This document shows positions 50,363-59,362 of a stretch of 64,000 nt of DNA, in pieces (position 1 is the first letter of the stretch; each line of letters starts with the position of its first letter). The position numbers were made by a program, and so were the translations under genes. The DNA comes from Kosakonia oryzae. Its GTDB lineage: Bacteria > Pseudomonadota > Gammaproteobacteria > Enterobacterales > Enterobacteriaceae. Under the pieces are notes generated by a model that had not been told where the DNA came from, made no database searches, and worked only from the letters and a program-made list of their open reading frames with translations. The DNA lies in assembly GCF_001658025.2 (NCBI RefSeq), contig NZ_CP014007.2, positions 2,232,001 through 2,296,000 on the forward strand, given 5' to 3'.

Positions 50363-51175
50363 ATGAATACCTTGTTGCAACAACTGGCGGGCGAGTCCCT
50401 GCATGAGAGCCTTGCCCGGCTGGAAAGCCGCATCCGCACCCAGCCAGGCGATGCCGATCTGCGGGCGGCCTTTGCTCAGCTTCTCTGCCTTGACGGCAAC
50501 TGGCCGCGCGCGCTGGCGCAGCTGAAAAGCTGGCAGGCGCTGAAACCGCAGGCGCAACCGACGGTAACGCTGCTGGAGCAGGCGATCAACGGTGAACGCC
50601 AGCGTGCCGACGTAATGGCCGGCCGCGCCCGTCCGGTCACGCCAGATCAACAGTGGCCGTGGCTGGCGTCGATGGTCAGCGCGCTGGACCCGGAATCCAC
50701 CGAGCCTGCCGCGCACCGCGAAGCCGCACTGGAGAGCGCCGAAGCGAACCCCGGCCAGTTAACCACGCAGGATGGCGAAACGCACACTTTCGACTGGCTG
50801 ATGGATGGCGACTGCCGCTTTGGCCCGGTCTGCGAAGCGATCGTCAACGGCCGTTATTTCTGGTTGCCGTTCAGCGCCATTGCCGCTATGCAGTTTCAGC
50901 CGCCGGCCAGCGTCACCGACCTGGTGTGGCGCCATACGCTGGTGCGTTTGCAGGATGGCAGCGAACAGGTGTGCCAGATCCCGGCGCGTTATCCGCTGGA
51001 TAGCGAAGCCGAAGATCGCTTTAAACTTGCCCGCGTGACCGAATGGCAGGCGCTACCGGGCGATGCGCCGCACTTCCTGGGCCACGGGCAAAAAGTCTGG
51101 CTCAACGACAGCGCCGAGTTCTCGCTGCTCGATCTGGCCACGCTGAGTTTCGACACGGCCGTTGCAGATGAGTAA
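50363..51175 (+). CDS. tagJ: T6SS accessory protein TagJ (ImpE family)
   Basis: A 270-residue ImpE-family protein. The N-terminal TPR-like helices (ESLHESLARLESRIRTQPGDADLRAAFAQLL) are followed by the family C-terminal domain with GRYFWLPFSAIAAMQFQPP. In Pseudomonas TagJ binds the TssB1 N-terminus and links the sheath to ClpV recycling. It lies next to tssE and overlaps it by eight bases. Confidence 0.92.
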   Translation: MNTLLQQLAGESLHESLARLESRIRTQPGDADLRAAFAQLLCLDGNWPRALAQLKSWQALKPQAQPTVTLLEQAINGERQRADVMAGRARPVTPDQQWPWLASMVSALDPESTEPAAHREAALESAEANPGQLTTQDGETHTFDWLMDGDCRFGPVCEAIVNGRYFWLPFSAIAAMQFQPPASVTDLVWRHTLVRLQDGSEQVCQIPARYPLDSEAEDRFKLARVTEWQALPGDAPHFLGHGQKVWLNDSAEFSLLDLATLSFDTAVADE

Positions 51176-51737
51176 TTCCGCCCACGATGAAGAGAGCGAT
51201 CTGCTGCGCAGCGGCTGGCGCTCGCGACGCGGCAAAGAGACCGTCGGCGCGCGCGACAAAATGCAGCCGTCGCTGCTCGATCGCCTCACCGATGACGCGC
51301 CGGACAAAGTTCAGGAGCCGCTGAACAGCAATCTGGTCTCCCATTCCACGCTGCGACGCCACGTACTGCGTGATTTGCAGTGGCTGTTCAATACCATCAA
51401 CAACGAAGCGCAGCAGGATCTGAACGGCTTTGATGAAGTGCGTCGCTCGGTGGTTAATTTTGGTGTGTCGCCGCTGGCGGGCAAGCGGATGTCGGACATC
51501 GAATGGCAGGATATCCAGCGCAAGCTGACCAACGCGATTTTGTATTTTGAACCGCGCATTTTGCCGCAGGGCTTACAGGTTCGCTGCATTTCCGATACCC
51601 AGTCGCTGGATCTGCACAACGTGTTGTCGATTGAGATCAAAGGGCGCTTGTGGTGCGTGCCGTATCCGCTGGAGTTTCTGTTCCGCACGGATGTGGATCT
51701 GGAAAACGGGCATTTCGAGCTGAAAGACGCGGGGTAA
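51168..51737 (+). CDS. tssE: T6SS baseplate protein TssE (gp25-like)
   Basis: A 189-residue baseplate wedge protein related to phage T4 gp25. LLDRLTDD near residue 42 and the gp25 core (LRDLQWLFNT, VRRSVVNFGV, IEWQDIQRKL, ALLYFEPRI-like AILYFEPRI) are present. The start ATG 51168 overlaps the tagJ stop. tssF begins two bases after its stop. Confidence 0.95.
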   Translation: MSNSAHDEESDLLRSGWRSRRGKETVGARDKMQPSLLDRLTDDAPDKVQEPLNSNLVSHSTLRRHVLRDLQWLFNTINNEAQQDLNGFDEVRRSVVNFGVSPLAGKRMSDIEWQDIQRKLTNAILYFEPRILPQGLQVRCISDTQSLDLHNVLSIEIKGRLWCVPYPLEFLFRTDVDLENGHFELKDAG

Positions 51738-51739
51738 TC

Positions 51740-53611
51740 ATGGACAGCAAATTACTGGAGTACTACAACCGCGAACTGGCCTGGCTGCGCGAAATGGGCC
51801 AGGAGTTTGCCGGGCGCTATCCGAAAGTGGCCGGACGCCTCGGCATGCGCGGCATGGACGTTGCCGATCCGTATGTCGAACGTCTGATGGAGGGCTTTGC
51901 CTTCCTGACCTCCCGCGTACAACTGAAAATGGACGCCGAATTTCCCCGCTTCTCCCAGCGCCTGCTGGAGATGGTGGCGCCCAATTATCTCGCGCCGACG
52001 CCGTCGATGGCGATTGCGGAGCTGACGCCGGACAGTGCGAAAGGGGATCTGAGCAACGGCTTTGTGGTGCCGCGCGGCACCATGATGGACAGCCAGGTGA
52101 TGAAGAAGAATGGCGTCACCTGTAGCTATACCACCGCCCATGATGTCACGCTGTTACCGCTGAAAATCAGCCAGGTGGAACTGGGCGGCGTACCAGCCGA
52201 TCTGCCGCTGGCGAAAGTTGGCCTGAGCCAGCGCGGGGCGCAAAGCGCGCTGCGCATTCGGGTGAGCTGTGACGGCCCGGTCAACCTCGGCCATCTCGAT
52301 TTTGATCGCCTGGAACTGTTCCTTAGCGGCCCGGATATGCAGGCGCTGAAACTGCTGGAACTGCTGATGGGTCACCAGGTGGGTATTGTGTGCCAGGCCA
52401 ACAGCGCCAGTGCGCCGTTGCAGGTGCTGGCCGATGACGCATTGCAGCAGGAAGGCTTTGCCGCCAGCCAGTCGTTACTGCCGGACGATCTGCGCAACTT
52501 CGACGGCTACCGTCTGTTGCAGGAGTATTTCGCCTTCCCGCAGCGTTTCCTGTTTATCAGCCTTCAGGGGCTGCGTTCGATGGTGGCGCAAAGCGGCGAT
52601 GCCACCTCGTTCGATATCATCATTCTGCTGGATAAAGCCGATGGGCAACTGGAGCGGGTAGTGGATAAAAATCACCTTGCGCTGCACTGCACGCCGGTGA
52701 TTAACCTGTTCCCGAAAGTGGCCGAAAGGCAAAAGCTGAGCGAAAACCAGCACGAATACCACCTGGTGGTGGATAACATTCGCCCGCTTGATTATGAAAT
52801 CTACGCGGTGCGCAAAATCCACGCCAGCGTCGATGGTCAGCGCGATGAGCAGACGTTTCGCCCGTTCTGGAGTAGCTGGAGCCAGGATGAAGGCAACTAT
52901 GGCGCTTACTTTTCCGTGCGCCGCGAGCAGCGCGCGTTATCGGAACATGCGCAGCGCTACGGCACCCGTACCGGTTATATTGGTTCCGAAGTCTTTGCCT
53001 CGCTGGTTGATGAGCAGCATGCGCCGTGGCGCGAAGATTTACGCTATATCACCGCTGAAGTGCTGTGTACCAGCCGCGACTTACCGCTGATGTTGCAGCA
53101 GGATATGGGGCAGTTCGTGATGCCGGATTCGCTGCCGGTGAAATCCCTGCACCTGCGTAAAGGTCCGACGCCGCCGCGCCCGGCGCTGGCGGAGGGGCTA
53201 AGTACCTGGCGGTTGATCAGCCAGTTGCAGATGAACTATCTCAGCCTGATGGACGGTGATGATGGTGAAGGCGCGGCGGCGTTGCGCCAGCTTCTGGGAC
53301 TATACACGCGGCTGGCGGAAGCGCCGGTAGCGCGCCAGATCGACGGCGTGCGCCACTGCGTGCTGGAGCCGGTGCATCGTCGCGTGCCGGAGCCGGGGCC
53401 GATCGTCTTTGCTCGCGGTATTGGCATTACGCTGACGGTCGATGAGCAGGCGTTTTCCGGCTTCAGCCCGTGGCTGTTCGGCAGCGTGCTGGAGCGCGTT
53501 TTTGCAAGACTGGTGGGCATGAACAGCTTTACCGAGTTCACCCTGAAAAGCCAGCAGCGCGGTGAAATCGGCTACTGGCCGCCGCGCATGGGCAAGAGGG
53601 CGCTGATATGA
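51740..53611 (+). CDS. tssF: T6SS baseplate protein TssF
   Basis: A 623-residue baseplate protein (VasA/ImpG family). The conserved start LLEYYNRELAWLREMGQEFA is followed by YPKVAGRLGM and by EFPRFSQRLLEMVAPNYLAPTP in two parts. The frame is open from 51650 inside tssE, but ATG 51740 gives the conserved N-terminus. It forms the wedge with TssG and TssE and overlaps tssG by four bases. Confidence 0.96.
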   Translation: MDSKLLEYYNRELAWLREMGQEFAGRYPKVAGRLGMRGMDVADPYVERLMEGFAFLTSRVQLKMDAEFPRFSQRLLEMVAPNYLAPTPSMAIAELTPDSAKGDLSNGFVVPRGTMMDSQVMKKNGVTCSYTTAHDVTLLPLKISQVELGGVPADLPLAKVGLSQRGAQSALRIRVSCDGPVNLGHLDFDRLELFLSGPDMQALKLLELLMGHQVGIVCQANSASAPLQVLADDALQQEGFAASQSLLPDDLRNFDGYRLLQEYFAFPQRFLFISLQGLRSMVAQSGDATSFDIIILLDKADGQLERVVDKNHLALHCTPVINLFPKVAERQKLSENQHEYHLVVDNIRPLDYEIYAVRKIHASVDGQRDEQTFRPFWSSWSQDEGNYGAYFSVRREQRALSEHAQRYGTRTGYIGSEVFASLVDEQHAPWREDLRYITAEVLCTSRDLPLMLQQDMGQFVMPDSLPVKSLHLRKGPTPPRPALAEGLSTWRLISQLQMNYLSLMDGDDGEGAAALRQLLGLYTRLAEAPVARQIDGVRHCVLEPVHRRVPEPGPIVFARGIGITLTVDEQAFSGFSPWLFGSVLERVFARLVGMNSFTEFTLKSQQRGEIGYWPPRMGKRALI

Positions 53612-54651
53612 GCGAAGCCCCAACCAGCGCGCCGCAGATTGTCCGTGCCAGTTCGCTGCCGGAGGCATTCTGGCAGAACGTGATGGCCACGCCGTGGCGC
53701 TACGATCTGTTCAGCCTGCTGCGGCGTATTGACGCCCGCGGCGGGGAACGTTACCCGCTCGGGCGCGCGCCGCTGCCGCGTTTCGAATCGGTGCGCATCG
53801 GGCAAAAACCCTCGCTGGGCTTTGCGCCGTCGACCCTTGCCGACGTGCGTAAGCGCGACGGTTCGCCGCTGTACGATATCTCCATTTTCAGCTTCGGGCT
53901 GTTCGGCCCGAACGGTCCGTTGCCGATCCATCTGACGGAATATGCCCGCGAACGCATCGATCATCATCAGGATGATAGCCTCAGCGCCTTCGCCGATCTG
54001 TTTCACCACCGCTTGTCGCTGCTGTTTTATCGCGCATGGGCCGATGCGCAGCCCACGGTGTCGCTCGACCGGGGTGATAACAAACGCTTTGAACAGTACA
54101 TCGCTTCGCTGATCGGCATGGGACAACCGGGGCAACTGGAAAAAGGCAGCATCAGCCCGCATGCGCGTTTTGCGCTGGCCGGGCATCTGACGCGCAACGG
54201 ACGCGATCCGGAAGGGCTGGAGAAGATCCTGCGCTGCTATTTTAATGTGCCGGTATCCATCGTCGAAAACGTGCCGCAGTGGATGCCACTAAGCGAACGC
54301 GAACGCGCGCGTTTGCAGGGCGGTCGCCATGCGCCGCGCCTTGGGCAGTCGGCCTTTCTGGGTAAAGCTGTGCGCGACGTGAGCCACAAATTTCGCATCG
54401 AAATTGGCCCGTTATCCGCCGAAACTTACCGGCGTTTCTTGCCCGGAGAAAAAGCCGTGACCGAGATGCGCGACTGGGTGCGCCAGTATCTTGGCATCGA
54501 ATATGAGTGGGCGCTGCGCGTGATCCTGCGCCATGAAGATGTTGCTGGTGCCACGCTGGGTGGCACGGGTCGTCTTGGTTACAGCGCCTGGCTTGGCGCT
54601 CAGCCGCAGCCGCAACCGCGCGGAGATTTGGTATTCAGCCCGGAAGGATAA
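53608..54651 (+). CDS. tssG: T6SS baseplate protein TssG
   Basis: A 347-residue baseplate protein (VasB/ImpH family) with the signature WRYDLFSLLRRIDARG near residue 33, FGPNGPLPIHLTEYA in the middle and RFALAGHL later. It forms the TssF2-TssG core of the wedge. ATGA overlap with tssF couples translation. clpV follows after 44 bases. Confidence 0.95.
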   Translation: MSEAPTSAPQIVRASSLPEAFWQNVMATPWRYDLFSLLRRIDARGGERYPLGRAPLPRFESVRIGQKPSLGFAPSTLADVRKRDGSPLYDISIFSFGLFGPNGPLPIHLTEYARERIDHHQDDSLSAFADLFHHRLSLLFYRAWADAQPTVSLDRGDNKRFEQYIASLIGMGQPGQLEKGSISPHARFALAGHLTRNGRDPEGLEKILRCYFNVPVSIVENVPQWMPLSERERARLQGGRHAPRLGQSAFLGKAVRDVSHKFRIEIGPLSAETYRRFLPGEKAVTEMRDWVRQYLGIEYEWALRVILRHEDVAGATLGGTGRLGYSAWLGAQPQPQPRGDLVFSPEG

Positions 54652-54695
54652 CCTTTCGTCTTATTCATCTGACGTGACAACTAACGGAATTTACA

Positions 54696-57308
54696 ATGTC
54701 GGAAATTAGCCGCGCCGTCCTGTTCGGCAAACTCGATACGCTGTTATTTACCTCGCTGGAAAGCGCCACTGCGTTTTGCAAACTGCGTGGCAACCCCTAC
54801 GTTGAGCTGGTTCACTGGCTGCACCAGCTGATGCAACAGTCGGAGGGCGACCTGCAACAGGTGATCCGCCACTTTTCGCTGAATGAAGAGGCGCTGACCC
54901 GGGATATCGTTGCCGCGCTCGATAAACTGCCGCGCGGAGCAAGTTCGGTCTCCGATCTCTCGGAACATATTGATACCGCCGTTGAGCGGGCGTGGGTTTA
55001 CGGTTCGCTGAAATTTGGCGTCACGCGCATCCGCGGCGGCCATCTGCTGGCGGGGATCCTGAAAACCTGGAGCCTGGCGACCGTGCTGAAAGGCATTTCG
55101 TCGCAGTTTGAGCGGGTGAGCGCCGATGCGCTGCTCGACAACTTCGAGGCGATTTTCGCCAACAGCAAAGAGACGCAGCAGACGGCAACCGCCGTTGGCG
55201 ATACCGCCGCCGCACCGCAACAGCAGGGCACGCTGGCGCAATATGGCCAGGATCTGACCGCCAGAGCGCGCGACGGCAAAATCGATCCTGTAGTGGGCCG
55301 CGACGAAGAGATCCGCCAGATGGTCGATATTTTGATGCGTCGCCGCCAGAACAACCCGCTGTTAACCGGCGAAGCCGGGGTAGGAAAAACGGCCGTAGTG
55401 GAAGGGTTAGCGCTGCGCATTGCCGCAGGCGATGTGCCGGAACCGCTGGCGAACGTGCAACTGTGGTTGCTGGATATTGGCATGTTGCAGGCAGGCGCGG
55501 GCATGAAAGGCGAGTTCGAAGCGCGGCTGCAAGCGTTGATCAACGAAGTGCAATCCAGCCCGACGCCAATCATTCTGTTTATCGACGAAATTCACACCCT
55601 GATTGGCGCAGGCGGCCAGCAGGGCACCGGCGATGCCGCCAACCTGCTGAAACCGGCGCTGGCGCGCGGACAGTTGCGCACCATCGGCGCGACCACCTGG
55701 GCGGAATATAAGAAATACGTTGAAAAAGATCCGGCATTAACCCGTCGCTTCCAGACTGTGCAGGTTGCCGAGCCGGATGAAGAGAAAGCGGTATTAATGC
55801 TGCGCAGCACGGTTTCCGCGCTGGAGAAACACCATCGCGTGTTGCTGCTTGATGAAGCGGTCGTTGCCGCCGTCAAGCTCTCTCACCGCTACATTCCGGC
55901 GCGTCAATTGCCGGATAAAGCCGTGGCGCTGCTCGATACGGCCTGCGCCCGCGTTGCCGTCAGCCAGAGTGCGCCTCCGCCGCAACTGGAAGATTGCCTG
56001 CACCGCATTGCCGCGCTGGAGGTAGAGATTGAGATTGCTAACCGCGAAGCGAAAATGGCGGCTGGCGACAGCGGGCGGGTAGAGAAATTAACCGCCGCGC
56101 GTCAACATCAGGAACAACTGCGCGACGAGCTGACGCAGCGTTGGCAGCAGGAGCAGGCGCTGGTTGATGCCATTATCGCGCTGCGCGCGCAGTTGCATAC
56201 CGCAGCGGAAGAGGAGCTGGCCGCTTTACGTGACTCGCTGGCGCAGCAGCAGCAGGCACTTAAAACATTGCAGGGCGACGCGCCGCTGCTGTTCACCTCG
56301 GTTGATGCCAACGTGGTGGCGGCGGTGGTGTCCGACTGGACCGGCATTCCGCTGGGACGGATGGTGAAAAATGAAATCGATGCGGTGCTGAAACTGGCGG
56401 ATACGCTGAATGAACGCGTGATCGGCCAGCGCCACGGTCTGGAGTTGATCGCCAAACGCGTGCGTACCTCACGCGCCCGTCTCGACGATCCAAACAAACC
56501 GGTCGGCGTGTTTATGCTCTGCGGTCCTTCCGGCGTGGGCAAAACCGAAACAGCGCTGGCGCTGGCGGAATCGCTGTATGGCGGCGAGCAGAACGTTATC
56601 ACCATTAATATGAGCGAGTTCCAGGAAGCGCACACCGTCTCGACGCTGAAAGGCGCGCCTCCGGGCTATGTCGGTTATGGCGAAGGCGGCGTGTTAACCG
56701 AAGCCGTGCGCCGTCGCCCGTACAGCGTGGTGCTGCTGGATGAGATCGAAAAAGCGCATCCGGACGTGCATGAAATCTTCTTCCAGGTGTTTGATAAAGG
56801 CTGGATGGAAGATGGTGAAGGCCGCCATATCGATTTTCGCAATACCATCATCATCCTGACGTCTAACGTTGGCACCGAGTTGATTACCGGCATGTGCGCC
56901 GATCCGGAACTGATGCCGGAACCGGATGCGCTGCGCGATGCACTGCGTCCGCCGCTGTTGCAGGTTTTCCCGCCCGCGTTGCTTGGCCGTTTGCTGGTGG
57001 TGCCTTATTTCCCGCTCAGCGACGAGATGCTGGCGCAGATTGTGCGCTTGCAGCTTAAGCGCATTCAGCGCCGTCTGGAGGAGAACCACGGCATTGTCTC
57101 GGAAATCGATGACAGCGTGGTCGGGCAGATTGTGGCGCGCTGTACCGAAGTTGAATCAGGCGGCCGTATGGTGGACGCCATCCTTACGAACACTTTGCTG
57201 CCGATGATGAGCCAGCTATTACTCGACGCCAGCGCGCGGGACGAGCAATATAAGCGCTTACGTGTCACGCTCGAGCAGGGTGAGTTTCACTGTCAGTTTG
57301 CGGCGTAA
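54696..57308 (+). CDS. clpV: T6SS AAA+ ATPase TssH (ClpV)
   Basis: An 870-residue hexameric ATPase that disassembles contracted TssB/TssC sheath for reuse. Order: N-domain (about 1-160), first AAA+ module with Walker A GEAGVGKT near 225-232 and Walker B ILFIDEIHT, ClpB-like middle coiled coil (about 440-540), second AAA+ module with GPSGVGKTE near 610-618 and LLDEIEKAHPD, then C-terminal D2-small domain. All nucleotide-binding motifs are intact. Confidence 0.97.
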   Translation: MSEISRAVLFGKLDTLLFTSLESATAFCKLRGNPYVELVHWLHQLMQQSEGDLQQVIRHFSLNEEALTRDIVAALDKLPRGASSVSDLSEHIDTAVERAWVYGSLKFGVTRIRGGHLLAGILKTWSLATVLKGISSQFERVSADALLDNFEAIFANSKETQQTATAVGDTAAAPQQQGTLAQYGQDLTARARDGKIDPVVGRDEEIRQMVDILMRRRQNNPLLTGEAGVGKTAVVEGLALRIAAGDVPEPLANVQLWLLDIGMLQAGAGMKGEFEARLQALINEVQSSPTPIILFIDEIHTLIGAGGQQGTGDAANLLKPALARGQLRTIGATTWAEYKKYVEKDPALTRRFQTVQVAEPDEEKAVLMLRSTVSALEKHHRVLLLDEAVVAAVKLSHRYIPARQLPDKAVALLDTACARVAVSQSAPPPQLEDCLHRIAALEVEIEIANREAKMAAGDSGRVEKLTAARQHQEQLRDELTQRWQQEQALVDAIIALRAQLHTAAEEELAALRDSLAQQQQALKTLQGDAPLLFTSVDANVVAAVVSDWTGIPLGRMVKNEIDAVLKLADTLNERVIGQRHGLELIAKRVRTSRARLDDPNKPVGVFMLCGPSGVGKTETALALAESLYGGEQNVITINMSEFQEAHTVSTLKGAPPGYVGYGEGGVLTEAVRRRPYSVVLLDEIEKAHPDVHEIFFQVFDKGWMEDGEGRHIDFRNTIIILTSNVGTELITGMCADPELMPEPDALRDALRPPLLQVFPPALLGRLLVVPYFPLSDEMLAQIVRLQLKRIQRRLEENHGIVSEIDDSVVGQIVARCTEVESGGRMVDAILTNTLLPMMSQLLLDASARDEQYKRLRVTLEQGEFHCQFAA

Positions 57309-57334
57309 AGCCATTATCAAGAGAGTTTTCCACT

Positions 57335-58774
57335 ATGACGGATCACGATAACAACCGGAGTGTACCGAATGCACTGCCGCCAGGATATCGCTTCAACGAG
57401 TTCGAAATTAAAGAAGTGATTGGCGGCGGTGGTTTTGGCATCGTCTATCGCGCCTGGGATCATCAGCTTGAACGCACCATCGCGATTAAAGAGTTTATGC
57501 CCTCTTCACTGGCTGTACGCAACGACGACATGACGCTGGTGCTGCGCAGCGAGCGTTTTAGCAAAGCTTTTACCGCCGGGCTGAACAGTTTTATCCAGGA
57601 AGCGCGTCTGCTGGCGCGTTTTAACCACCCGAACCTGCTGCACGTGCTGCGTTTTTGGGTGCAGAACGATACCGCTTATATGGGCACGGTGTTCTACAGT
57701 GGCACCACGCTTTCCCGCCTGCGCGAGAAAAACCCAACGCTGATTAACGAAGCCTGGATCCGCCGCATGCTGCCGATGCTGCTGGGTGCCATCAAAACCA
57801 TCCATGACGAAGGGTATCTGCATCGCGATATCTCGCTGGATAACATTCAGATCCAGGATAACGGCTTGCCGGTGCTGCTCGATTTCGGCTCCGCGCGCCG
57901 CAGTATTGGTTCTGTTTCCGACGAAACGGAAACCATGCTGCGTCCTGGCTATGCACCGATCGAACAATACACCGACGACAACGAAAGCGAGCAGGGGCCG
58001 TGGACCGATATTTACGCCCTTGGCGCGGTGCTGCATACGTTGATTATTGGTTCGCCGCCGCCGGTCAGCGTGGTGCGCAGCATTCAGGACACCTATATGC
58101 CGCTTACGCAGCGCAACCTGCCGGGGTACACCCCTTCGCTGTTGCAGGCGGTGGATCGCGCGCTGGCGTTGAAGATGGAAGATCGTCCGCAGACCGTGGA
58201 TGAGTTCGCGGCGCTGATTGAGATGCCGGTTGCCGGGCTTGGCGATGTGATGAGCGTTAAACAACCGGGTACCATGCTGGTACCGGTTGAAGAGACCGAA
58301 GAAAAACCGGCGACGCCGGGCTGGCAGCGCTACAAATTGCCAGGCCTGGTGGCAGCAGGTGTGATTGTCGGCATCATCGCCGGGGCCATGCTGTTCGGCG
58401 GCAATTCAGCGCCGGAAGAGGCGACGCAGACCACCAGCGTGACGCCGGAAGAACAACCCGCACCGCCGGTACAGCAGCCTGTGCGGGAAGCGCCTGCTGT
58501 TCAGACACCGCCGCCCGTGCAGGCCGCAGCGCAAAGCACCGCGCCGGTGGTTAGCCAGACGCCTGTCGCGCAACTTTTTGTGCGCATGAAAGAGGGCGAA
58601 AAACTGAGCCTCAATGGCGAAGCACAGTCTGTTTCGCCGGCGGCCAATGGTTTTGCCTCACTGAAACTGCAACCCGGTCGTTACGAAGTGCTCCTGCAGG
58701 GTAATGGTCAGAGACGCAGTCAGACTATCACCATTGCTAATCCGGGTACCTGGTTAATTAATCCGCAACCTTAA
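57335..58774 (+). CDS. ppkA: T6SS threonine kinase PpkA
   Basis: A 479-residue membrane Ser/Thr kinase. The kinase domain (about 20-290) has the glycine loop IGGGGFGIVYRA, Lys in AIKEFMP, the catalytic HRDISLDN near 163-170 and DFGSA near 183. A Glu/Pro-rich juxtamembrane part and one membrane helix (about 335-356) follow. A Pro/Gln-rich periplasmic linker leads to a small beta-rich C-terminal domain (about 405-479). It phosphorylates TagH to promote T6SS assembly and is opposed by PppA. The TagQRST sensors of Pseudomonas are not present. Confidence 0.95.
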   Translation: MTDHDNNRSVPNALPPGYRFNEFEIKEVIGGGGFGIVYRAWDHQLERTIAIKEFMPSSLAVRNDDMTLVLRSERFSKAFTAGLNSFIQEARLLARFNHPNLLHVLRFWVQNDTAYMGTVFYSGTTLSRLREKNPTLINEAWIRRMLPMLLGAIKTIHDEGYLHRDISLDNIQIQDNGLPVLLDFGSARRSIGSVSDETETMLRPGYAPIEQYTDDNESEQGPWTDIYALGAVLHTLIIGSPPPVSVVRSIQDTYMPLTQRNLPGYTPSLLQAVDRALALKMEDRPQTVDEFAALIEMPVAGLGDVMSVKQPGTMLVPVEETEEKPATPGWQRYKLPGLVAAGVIVGIIAGAMLFGGNSAPEEATQTTSVTPEEQPAPPVQQPVREAPAVQTPPPVQAAAQSTAPVVSQTPVAQLFVRMKEGEKLSLNGEAQSVSPAANGFASLKLQPGRYEVLLQGNGQRRSQTITIANPGTWLINPQP

Positions 58775-58858
58775 CCAACACTATTTCGCCGGGTAATATT
58801 GTGCCCGGCAAAATGCGGGGAGAAATATCTCCCCCACATCTCTCTCGCATTACAAATA

Positions 58859-58923
58859 ATGTGATGTCGTCCTTTTTCGATCGTTACGGTTGTATTGCCC
58901 GACATATTAAAAAAGACAGAGCC
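58859..58923 (+). other. Broken 5' end of the first eag gene
   Basis: Reading from ATG 58859 gives a TGA as second codon and then ten codons leading into LPDILKK. This aligns with LPDVFK, twelve residues after the start in the intact paralogue at 61301. The rest of the gene lies in the -1 frame; the switch point is the A-run 58909-58915 (AAAAAAG). The intact N-terminus is thus lost by a nonsense codon plus a frameshift. Confidence 0.6.
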
Positions 58924-59304
58924 ATGAATTTATTAACACACAGCAATAACGGTGACAGTGAATTTACGTTTGTCGTGTCTCGATCCAGTGCTCAACCCGA
59001 TGATAAAGTTCATACCGTCGCCGCTAAAAAAGCACGTGAGCTGGAAATAACTCTCACAGATTTTCATCTCGAATCTTCACAAATGCTGGAAGTGGATGGT
59101 TATCCCGCCGTTGAACTTTTTTATCAATTCAAAAATGATAACCGCATTATTTATCAGCGTCAGACGCTAATTTTACTGGATGATGCGGTCGCCGGGAAAA
59201 AGATGGTCAGCTATGTAGGCACCTGTCCTGGTGAATTCAGTGAATATCATCAAAAACAATACCAGGAAATCATCCAGAGCATTAAATTTCATCGCGCAAA
59301 ATAA
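58924..59304 (+). CDS. Eag-type T6SS chaperone paralogue, N-terminally disrupted
   Basis: The open frame from ATG 58924 encodes 126 residues of the DUF1795/DcrB-like Eag chaperone family. Eag proteins bind the N-terminal membrane helices of PAAR effectors and load them on VgrG. It matches residues 22-147 of the protein at 61301 over its whole length (NGDSEFTFVVSR, DGYPAVELFYQF, GKKMVSYVGTCP, QYQEIIQSIKFHR). It lacks the first 20 or so residues, whose coding sequence is disrupted just upstream. The frame is open further upstream (58801 or 58864), but those residues do not align. It may be a decaying remnant from an earlier effector module. Confidence 0.7.
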   Translation: MNLLTHSNNGDSEFTFVVSRSSAQPDDKVHTVAAKKARELEITLTDFHLESSQMLEVDGYPAVELFYQFKNDNRIIYQRQTLILLDDAVAGKKMVSYVGTCPGEFSEYHQKQYQEIIQSIKFHRAK

Positions 59305-59362
59305 AACATATCAGTGCTGCAGTTATTATCGCTGAGATAAACTTAATTACGGATGCAACGTT

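Noticed and set aside
58909-58915. Programmed -1 ribosomal frameshift at A-AAA-AAG in the first eag gene
   Set aside because: The heptamer is in the right register, but the upstream frame has a TGA directly after its only ATG and no other good start, and I see no clear stem-loop after it. Gene decay is the simpler explanation; kept as a point to check in the findings.
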